DNA of 64,000 bases, taken from Sinotaia quadrata (lineage: Eukaryota; Mollusca; Gastropoda; Architaenioglossa; Viviparidae). A model generated the notes under the pieces. The model saw only the letters and a list, made by a program, of their open reading frames with translations, was not told the DNA's origin and searched no databases. Position 1 is the stretch's first letter. Every line of letters begins with the position of its first letter. The stretch spans positions 43,382,617 through 43,446,616 of the forward strand of contig CM054179.1 in the NCBI GenBank assembly GCA_028829895.1, in the 5' to 3' direction. The position numbers were made by a program, and so were the translations under genes. Positions 55,270 through 64,000 of the stretch are shown here, piece after piece.

Positions 55270-56700
55270 AATTGCCGATGCAATCGAAACCAGTTCCAAC
55301 TGATGAGTAGTTTTTCTGACTAATAGTCTCACACTTGTTCAAAATAAACTCATTCAATGTGGATGGACCAGAACATTTTTTGTTGAAAACTTACTCTCTA
55401 ATGAGTCTAATCTAATCACTTTGAATTTGAACAGTTCTCAAGTCCGGTCATAAAGGTGATCGTTAGTTTATGGTAAGTTAACTGAGTGATAAAGAAAGAA
55501 TGGACTTTGAAATATTTCGTACATGTTTGTTATTGATCTATGATTTGAATTAGATAATGCTTTATGTAATTGAACCATTATTTCTATGTTCATGACTACA
55601 TTCTAAATTATACTTGTGAATTGTGATTGATGGTATATTTCTTGTGTTGTGTGCATATCGGGCTAACGAAAGTGTTGCAGGATTTTGTAAGTTGAGAATG
55701 TTTATAAGAGAGAAATGAGTTTATAGATGAAATATGCCTAAAATTTAGTTCTGCCTTAATTTGACTTTTGCAGAGGAGCAGGCCTTTGTGTTTTACTGTT
55801 GTCACATCATGCTATGGTGACTACTACGCTCTACTAGATTATATTGGTGTGTGAATCCAGCATTATCATCAACTTATCTGTAAAAAGTGTTGCTGTAAAT
55901 TGATTCCTGTGAATTCCATTTGAGAGCCAATACAGTGGAAATGGTGGCTTGAGTTTAGTCTCGAGAATTCATGAAGATTATTTTGAATGTTCCTTCTGGT
56001 GTGCTAAGTACTAGACACAGAAAAGGGGCATGTGAGGCCATTGCCTGAATTAAAAAAAGTGACTTTTTGCAAACCACATGATTGTGAACATGTGTTGGCA
56101 AGAGTTGCTATCTTTGAAATGGTTATGTGTATTGACTTTCATTTATTCTCTGAAACTCTACTCTCATTTTCGTGATGATACCCAGGAACTTGATTATGTA
56201 CATATATCTACGTTAATTGACTGCTAATGTCTGTGCTAGGATAAACTGAAGGATTGTCCAGCATTAATTGAACTTTGTCATGAAGTGTGAAAATGTCAAT
56301 GGTCTTTTGAATATATTCATTTGTTGTACATTTGTTTGTTGATTTAATAAATTTATTGTTCAATTTATTTACCTTCTTGATAATATCATGTTAGAGAAGA
56401 ATGTGGGTGGAGGGGGGCTCACTTAATATAGATTAAAAGACCGGATTTATCTTCTCCTTTAGTAAGAAGTTTTCCATCTACAGAGATATTGTGTGATGGT
56501 AAATGTTGTGGAAGAGAGAAAACGTTTACAGTGTTTGCATATCTGCCAAGTAACAGAGACGAGCGGTGTCTTCTGGAAAATTATTAATAAAACGAATTAA
56601 GATTCTCATTACTTGTAATTAGTTATGGATGATTAAATAATAATAATCATAATAATCATAACTGATAAATAGTGTGGCAGAGGGGTCACAGTTTTATTTG
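55270..56700 (+). repeat. Interspersed repeat family, copy F, diverged
   Basis: It begins near gaaaccagttccaactgatg and carries gtgttgcagg and gtaagttgag, then a poorly matching middle. The 3' blocks are agtaagaagttttcc and gtgtcttctgga, then attagttatggatg. It ends gaggggtcaca near 56695. The order matches copy D in reverse. A LINE fragment abuts each side. Confidence 0.6.
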
Positions 56701-56779
56701 TTGTTTTCTTGTTTTTCTGTCCAGATAATTTATTTAATGTGTTGTCCAATCTATGATACCTTCAGTATAGCTAATTATG

Positions 56780-57589
56780 GGTGTTGTGAATGCATTCAGA
56801 GCTTGTAGTTTATTAGCTCCTTTTATCTTGGACTTCAGGACTTTTTTGTATAACTTGTTATTCATGCTTACTCTTAACTTTGGACTTCTCTCTGCATATT
56901 TTCGTGATGTTGCAATATCCCCCGCTATTTATCTCCCTTTTCCATTGAAACAGCATTGATTTTTCCTATGTCGAATCGTATGATCTTAATCCTGACTATT
57001 TGGACGATAATTCGTCCACATTTTTCAGGGCTGAATTTCATGTTAATGTCCTAAGTGCAAATGTTGATAGTATTGATCAGCACATTGATGTCATGTTCAT
57101 TTTTACTGTATTGCTTTAGATTGTCCACATTCAATAGATGATTGACACCCTGTCCTGATTTCATTTTGTGTCTTAATCATGTATTCTGGATGACTTGGCT
57201 GAGAAGATTTAGGACCATGCACAGATTCCACATTTTATTGGTCTGTCTGCAAGTTTTATGTTTATGCTTTTGAGTGTGGTTTTTTGCACCTTGTCGTTAA
57301 TATTTGGATTAGGTTTTGTACCGATGGTACTATATTGCACACTTTTATTGTTTCAAGTGTGGAACAGAGTCATAGCCTTCTGGTAGTCAATCCACACCGT
57401 TTCAAGATTTGTTCTTTGTTTCATGCTGTCAGACTTTAAGGTCTTATCAATTGCTCTTTTGTTTCTCTGGTGCCTTCTCTAGCACTTCTTTGTTCATTGG
57501 TTAGTAGTTTTATTACTTCAATACGAGATATAATTCTATCAGATACATTAACACCAAACAAATTGTCGCCTAATCCCATGCTTCTCAGC

Positions 57590-57590
<1 letters not shown>
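56780..57590 (-). mobile_element. Decayed LINE reverse-transcriptase core
   Basis: Minus-strand translation shows VWIDYQKA followed after a shift by a DSVPH-like stretch, then GQGVNHLLNVDNLKQYSKNE, in which the catalytic YxDD box has decayed to NVDN. DINMKFSPEKCGRIIV and KINAVSMEKGDK follow, and then a GILQ remnant. Stops and frameshifts are frequent. This is the palm/thumb region of a non-LTR element of the same type as the adjacent 3' fragments. It abuts a repeat-family copy at ~56695. Confidence 0.75.
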
Positions 57591-57593
<3 letters not shown>

Positions 57594-57656
<63 letters not shown>

Positions 57657-58010
57657 GCCTCTTTCCACGACTTCTGTTTGACTGTCGGTTGTGATCCAAG
57701 GTCTCGGAATCTTACCAAGATTCTGGGAGATCCAAGGGAGGATTTGGGCAGGAGCGCTGCTTTTAGTATTGGGGCGAATCTGGATTCTGGGGAGTTTATT
57801 CAGATCTTATCTTTCCAAAGGCTCCATCACGTATCACTTCTGCTTTTACATTCTACAGCCTCTGGATTTCTAATCTGAGGTATTGGGAGTTTTCCTCTTT
57901 CATTTGTTTTTTTTATGTTTCTATCACTTGGAACAGCGACATCAATGACTTATTAAGAACTACAATGTCTGGTCTTCGCTTAGGAATAACGCATTCTGTT
58001 CATTGCGGTC
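57594..58010 (-). mobile_element. LINE 3'-end fragment, copy 2, with trinucleotide tail
   Basis: This is homologous to copy 1 at 54858-55265 and in the same orientation. The 3' tail is a compound AAT/AAG tract (TTC and TTA repeats on the plus strand) at 57594-57656. Coding remnants include LEIQRL and VKAEVI, separated by stops. The two fragments share their 3' ends, so they are independent insertions of one family. Confidence 0.65.
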
Positions 58011-59465
58011 TCCAGGTATTTGCTAATGCCTGTTTCGTTATTTTCTTCCATGTTTCTTTGTCTCTTTGTGGGAGTTGGTATAATCCACTCATCTTTACTG
58101 CTGCTAGCAGTGGCTCATCTTTCCAGAACGAAACGTGACCTAGAACACAATATGTGCCCTTGTACCGTACAGGAAATCAACCACGTGACACGTTTGGTTG
58201 GCAGGCACGTGACAAGTTAGCGTAAAAAAATCGGTAAACGCCTTTTCATTGCTGGTTGGCTAGAGTCGGAACCAAAAAAGCAATGATAATAAAAACAAGA
58301 TAAACGGCCCCCATTTCTCCATAACGCTTACAATCTTCCTGTCCACAAAGGCTGGCAACTCGATGAGGCTTGTTATTTTTTCCAGTTCTTGATGTCATTC
58401 ACCGGACATGAAAACGTGAATTCAAAGTCCAGTGTCCCTCGTATTCACAAATGAGACTAGCAGTCTGCACACCAATTTCGTTTCTAATACCTGTCATCTT
58501 TGACAAACTAGTGTTGTCGATACAAAGACTGTGAAATGTCAGTTGCCCACCGAAGCGTCAGCCATTTCCGTCAAATATAGCTCGCTCACTGAGGGGTGTA
58601 CATTAGAGACAGAAACAGAATAAAGAGACCGGGAACAGACAAATGCAAAACCGAACAATAACAGCAGCGAGTCTTTAAGCAGTTACATTTTTTTCTTTTA
58701 ACGGACACTACTCTGTGACCTGTAAACGTTATTTCGATTGGTGTATACATTTCCAAACTGGATGAATTAACATCCGCTCTTTTCGTATACAGCTATTGAT
58801 TTTTTTGCAGAGATACCGCTTGAGGGAGAGGAAGGGCAATAACCGATATATGCTATGGAGTACTGCGCAACTCCGCCGTAAATAAATCCCTGTTGCCCGG
58901 AGGCCATTTGCTTCACCGTATCCGGCTACATTTGTCAGTGAAGTGTAAAGTAAGTGAGTGTTATCTTCAGCTGGAGAATCCGTTTTTGTGGATGAAAATT
59001 ATACTGCTACCCGGTAGAAAAAGTTAGAGCACCGATTTTTCTTTTGGTGATTTTTAGTACAGGAAAAGTGAAATCGGTGGGTGAACAATGGGCGTATTAG
59101 CCAGCCCAGTACAAAGATTTATTGTGTTGTAGACAATAATAATATACATGATTGATGTATATTATTATTTGTAGACTACTTTGGATACGACAATAGAAAA
59201 AAAGAAAGAATGTGACATGATGAAAAAAGGGAAGAAAGCACGGAAAACAGAGATAAGAATTGAGGATGATAGAAGGAAAAGAGGAAAGTAAGGAAGAGAT
59301 AAAGAAGGACAAACAGCGAGAAAGAAAGATTAAAAGGAAAACAGAAAAAAGAAGTGACAGGAAGAGCGAAGAACCCAATCACGAAATGAAAGAAAGTAGA
59401 AAGAAATCACTGTTCAGTCAAGAAAACGACAGGAGCAACAAGAAGGAAAGAAAGTAGAAAGAAAA

Positions 59466-59650
59466 ATTGACTGTAAATGTATAGCGACAGTAAAATGCAC
59501 AATTATTTTATATTGACTGTAAATGTATAGCGACAGTAAAATGCACAATTATTTTATATTGACTGTAAATGAATAGCGACAGTAACATGCACAAATATTT
59601 TAAATTGATGGTAAATGAATAGTAACAGTAACATGCACAAGTCAGATAAC
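59466..59650. repeat. 47-bp minisatellite, ~4 copies
   Basis: The unit is ttgactgtaaatgtatagcg plus acagtaaaatgcacaattat plus tttatat. The last copy is shortened. Confidence 0.85.
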
Positions 59651-59689
59651 ATGTACATTGTAAAAATAAAAAACAAAAACAACTGTTGC

Positions 59690-60010
59690 GAGCTGTCCTC
59701 TCGAGAAGAATTCTGAACTCACTTCAGCTGTTACTACACTACCATAGAGATAAAATGCCTTTACACCTGCAATAGGTAAATCTGAGCACACGCCAGCTAA
59801 AGCTACAAGACCACATGAAAAAGAAAAAGTATTTACTCCAGCAGCGCACGATTCTCAACTCAGCAAATACTACAAGATTACAAACAGATCAACTCTGAAC
59901 ACACGCCAGGTGAAGCTATAAGATCACAGAGATAAATTGCCTTTACGCATGCCGCAGGCAACTCTGAACACACGCCAGGTAGAGCTACTAGACCACAGAG
60001 TTAGAATATG
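59690..60010. repeat. ~65-bp minisatellite, 4-5 copies
   Basis: Units contain ctctgaacacacgccaggt, then gaagctataagatcacagag and ataaattgcctttac. Divergence is moderate. Confidence 0.75.
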
Positions 60011-60309
60011 CCTTCACTCAGAAGGCATGGGCTTTGTGATACCAATCGAGCTAAGGAAAAAGACATGCCAATGAGTGCGAGAGTCTAGCTGCTCCAGCTT
60101 GATGAAACTAGGGATTATGCAAAAATCCACTTTCCTACTCTCTCTCTCTCTCTCTGCCAACACTGGCAGAGATCTATACCTTCAAGGCAGTAATTCCTCC
60201 GTAGGTAAATATGCACCCTGGCATGAAATCAGCAGACATTGGAAGTAGATGATAACTAGAAATAAAGAAAACAATTATTAAATAAATTTGACATTATGCT
60301 TTTGACAGA

Positions 60310-60432
60310 AGTCTAGTGTGTGCCCAACTGCGAGCCCAGGTGTGTACCCTTGTGTGTGCCCTAGTGTGTACCCTTGTGTGTACCTAGTGTTTACCCTAGC
60401 GTGTACCCTAGTGTGTACCCTAGTGTGTCCCC
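60310..60432. repeat. 12-13-bp repeat of gtgtgtacccta
   Basis: About nine units with small changes. The ccctag core is not the animal telomere repeat. Confidence 0.85.
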
Positions 60433-61094
60433 ATGTCACAAACCTAAACCCGATCTAGACAGTCAGTACTGATTTTTGCCAATCACTAAATTGATGAACA
60501 TTAAAAACTCTGGCAGAAAGAGTGTGCGAAAAGAAATAAGAAAGAAGAGAACAAGGAATACAGCGGAATGGAGTTTAGAGCCAGACAAACTAAACAAATA
60601 TGACAATGCTGCAGAATGTTTGCTTGCTTCCTTGCTAACTCATTCTGTTGTCGGCTTAAGGATAAAAATGGTTATTATTTCTTAGACTTTTGAAAACGGC
60701 CTTTATGATGCAAAATGTTGAACATTCCTCTAGAATACAAGTTCATTTAAAACAATAATAAACAATTAAAGCAAAACAAATATTTCCCCCCAAAATAAAG
60801 TAAATTCTTTTTAATAAAAAAAGGTGTATATGTTTATTGGGTACATTTAGAAGATTAAAATCAAGTTTTGGATGAATTTATTTTTTGTTCTGTTTGCATC
60901 ACGTGATTGTTTGAAATTGTATGGAGGTAAAATAGTATTTGAGACTTAAGTACAAGCTCTCGAATTTTACTATAGTAACCAGACAGGAAATACACCTTCT
61001 TGAAAATTGTACATATAATTATGCACGCTTACTAAAGAGAGTATATTCTTTACCTTTCTGATCAGGAAATATATAAAAAATATAAACTACTGCA

Positions 61095-61395
61095 GACTTA
61101 CAAAAGCGAATGATTCTATAAACTGTCAAAAGCGAATTTGTCTATGACCGTTGTGATCAGAAAAAAAATATTAGTGTAGGTTTATAAAAGCGAATGAATC
61201 TATGACCGTTGTGATCAGAAAAAAAATATTAGTGTAGGTTTATGAAAGCGAATGAATCTATTATCTTTGTGATCAGAAATAAATATTAGGTGTAGGTTTA
61301 TAAAAGCGAATGAATCTATTATCTTTGTGATCAGAAAAAAAATATTAGTGTAGGTTTATAAAAGCGAATGAATCTATTATCTTTGTGATCAGTAG
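61095..61395. repeat. ~56-bp minisatellite, ~5 copies
   Basis: Units contain gtaggtttataaaagcgaat, then gaatctattatctttgtgat and cagaaaaaaaatatta. The copies are closely similar. Confidence 0.9.
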
Positions 61396-62476
61396 TTCAC
61401 GAATTTGAGTACAGTGTTCAATTGAGAGAGAAATATAAAAAGATGAATATCCAGTTAAACATTTCACAAATGTTGACCAACATTTGCCATTTTAAAAAAA
61501 ATGGGAAAAGTTTCTATTGGGTAGAAGAAATCAAAAACTTTTAATCAAATTGTTTGCATTTCATTTTACGATTTAAAAAAAATTGCTACACAAAAGCATC
61601 CTAATAAAATAATTTAGCGACAGAAGAATTTAGTCTTTGTGCCCACGCGTTTATGTTATGGGAAATTTAGCTCTAGAAGAGAGAGAAATATAACAAAAAC
61701 CGGCCTTTCATCAATCATACTCGCAGTACACTGCAGTCATTTTGTCCCAAAATTTCCAGTAAAATTATTTTCCTTACATTAAGTTTGAACGGCAATTCCA
61801 TGGGACCAATATTAGGCTGATAAGCACACCCGGCGAACCACGTGACGAGCCTGACTCGAAGAATCATCCTGAAAACGGAGGATGAACGGTCAGTGTAAAG
61901 AGAAAATGAAGGAATGCAATACCAACAGTTGTGCCAAGAGAGTGGGGATGGGTGGGTCGACTCTCCCGCTCAATCGATCCGTCAGAAGCGAAGAAAAGTT
62001 TGCCGCAAATCGATCCGTTCTGGATATATCATGGCGGCCAGTGGTAATAGTCCATTCTAGCCTTCAGCAAAGTTGCTCACGTGTGTAAAACCCTTGTCTC
62101 GTGAGACGCATTACCCGCAGCGTTCACTTCCCACCCCTACGTCTACAAATATAACATTGTTGTTTGTATGGTGTCATGACTTCCTCATAAACCGCCTTTG
62201 TTAACCCCTCAAAGTGATAATATATTCTTGCTGTATAGAGTTTTTGCTAACGGTTTCCTGGAACAAGACGTATTAAACTCAAGGGAGCTTAATACTAGCA
62301 ATCACCCTTTCTTCTCCGTTCTCAACTCTCCCTCTTCCCCCCCCCCCTTCCACATACGCACTTCTACTCGTCCTTTCACCTTCGTGATTTATATTTGTTC
62401 CGGAAATGTAAATTTAAACACAGACAAACCGTCTTATGATCTGAATTATCAGAATTGCTGCACTGGAATCTTACGT

Positions 62477-62480
62477 GGGA

Positions 62481-62548
<68 letters not shown>

Positions 62549-62551
62549 TGT

Positions 62552-62619
<68 letters not shown>
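62477..62619. repeat. (TG)n microsatellite, ~140 bp
   Basis: About 70 TG units with two TA interruptions. Long open frames here (VCVCV) are artefacts. It ends about 80 bp before repeat-family copy G. Confidence 0.95.
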
Positions 62620-62700
62620 ACAACTTTATTAAATTGTGTATGTGCATGGACTCTTGGATTAAATTATATAATTTAAATTTGTACTTGTATGGATATTCTG

Positions 62701-63595
62701 TGTAGTGGGGTAAATATGCCTATCCCTATTTCTAGACTTAATTGTTATAAACATTGTCGAAGTGACCCAAATTTGCGCACTCCTAATATGGTATTTTTGT
62801 AAGTGTCAGAGTTAGAGTAAACAACTCGAGTTGAGAATATGCTAGAAATTGCTGACACATTCCAAACCAGTTCCAACTGGATGAGTAGTTTTATTATCCA
62901 ATGGTTACGATTTACGAGACAAGACCAGCCAAGGGGCTGAGATCAAAAGTTTACCTGATGTAAAGAAATCTATTGTCTAATCATTTGAATTTGGAGTGGC
63001 AAGAAGTCCAATCATGAAAATCAGGCATTGTCTTAATGGTGAGTTAAGTGACTGATTGAGAGAAAATGGACTTATAAATATTTTGTGCATTTTGCGATTA
63101 ATATTTTACACTTATGTTTTAGTTAGAGTGTATATGTGAGTTGACTATTATTTCTATAGTATGCTAAACACTTGACATTGTTTCTAGTGAATGCACTCAT
63201 AAACTTGATATGTTGTACTTATTATGCTGTGTGCATGTATCGGGATAATAAATACTGTTGCAGGAAACTGTAAGTTGAGACTGGAATGTAAGAGAGAATG
63301 TAGTTAAAGATGAATAAACTGGAAATTTAGTGTTGTTCCCTGATTATATTTTACAGGGAATAAGCAGCATTTCCTTTTTTTTAACCTAAATTTCCTGGTT
63401 TACTGATTATAAACCACTATGACCATGGTAGATGCGAGAATTATCTACCCGCATTGTGTAAGTGTAAGAATACACTACACTCCATTGATGTATGGTGGCA
63501 AGGTATGCTGACTACATCTATCAATTTCTGGTACAAGGAAGCTATGGGAAATTGCTACAATTGTTGTTCTGCTTGAGGGAGCTAATAAGGTGAAG
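62701..63595 (+). repeat. Interspersed repeat family, copy G
   Basis: It starts tgtagtggggtaaatatgcc at 62701 and continues through gtgtcagagttagag, ctcgagttgagaatatgc, ccagttccaactgg and tgctaaacacttgacattg to gagggagctaat. Similarity to copy A stops near 63595, so the copy is 3'-truncated there. Confidence 0.75.
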
Positions 63596-64000
63596 GAGCA
63601 CCCAAGTTAGCTGCGAGAGAATAATCAACGAATCATGTTTGATCTGTCTGTGTCTACGTCTACCTAGTTGAACTGTCTATTGAACTCTCTAAGTTGAGAC
63701 TAGTCATGTCAATTCGTGATTGTCTTCCTTCCTTCTACAAGTCAAGAGAGTGTGGCTATCATACCAACATTTATAGTCTCATTCACGCCCTCATACTCCA
63801 CAGCTGATGGTTCTTTTCTTGTTATCGTTTTCTTTAAGAGCAGACTACTCTTTCTGATTTTCAACTGAGAAGTGGGTGTTTACAATCATTGATCCCGCTA
63901 AACCTCGTTTACAGAAAACCGACTGCTCTTTTAGGTTAAAAGAACACCGAATGCCTACGAAACGTTACAACTCAAACGCATTGGAGTGGCCATCTTGTAA

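Noticed and set aside
59097..59457. Open frames on both strands (Lys/Arg/Glu-rich and Leu/Phe/Ser-rich)
   Set aside because: Both are translations of a purine-rich low-complexity tract. There are no domains and no splice context.
60310..60432. Interstitial telomere repeat
   Set aside because: The unit is gtgtgtacccta, not repeats of TTAGGG/CCCTAA.
62198..62705. Cys/Val-repeat open frames resembling a Cys-rich protein
   Set aside because: Pure (TG)n microsatellite translated in three frames.

Overview
The window is eukaryotic nuclear DNA: AT-rich, with short conserved exons split by GT-AG introns, many microsatellites and minisatellites, and relics of animal-type transposons. The proteins are clearly metazoan. 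Repeat content and the style of the LINE and mariner relics suggest a marine invertebrate, most likely a mollusc. That last step is inference; the species cannot be read from the sequence.

Four protein-coding genes were reconstructed exon by exon, with reading frame preserved across every junction. (1) 525-15884, plus strand: the C-terminal ~749 residues of coatomer alpha (COPA), 18 exons, with the 5' part outside the window. (2) 17078-23999, minus strand: a complete nine-exon CRPPA/ISPD gene (408 aa), the CDP-ribitol-forming cytidylyltransferase. (3) 24244-32839, plus strand: a complete ten-exon RNF113A gene (341 aa), a spliceosomal CCCH plus RING protein. (4) 37712-44840, minus strand: the last six exons of an MFSD6-like membrane protein. 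COPA and CRPPA converge tail to tail. CRPPA and RNF113A are head to head, with 244 bp between start codons. RNF113A and the MFSD6-like gene converge.

From about 45 kb to the right edge no convincing coding gene was found. This is a repeat-dense region, either the 5' intron/upstream region of the MFSD6-like gene or intergenic. It holds minisatellites, long (TG)n tracts, decayed LINE reverse transcriptase on the minus strand, and several copies of one unnamed interspersed repeat family. That family recurs seven times across the window with TG...CA-like ends.

The most unusual observation concerns RNF113A. Two different 3' splice sites sit inside local tandem repeats: a precise 40-bp triplication at 30581-30700 and a degenerate array at 27320-27610. 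Each duplicates the acceptor and the first bases of the downstream exon into the intron, creating rows of decoy acceptors. Other points are a 42/41 fold-back hairpin at 46524-46630, a 42-bp-period array carrying 11 CACGTG motifs at 52898-53369, and a 40-bp retro-insertion with an 11-bp target duplication at 20353-20414. No new multi-gene system was found.
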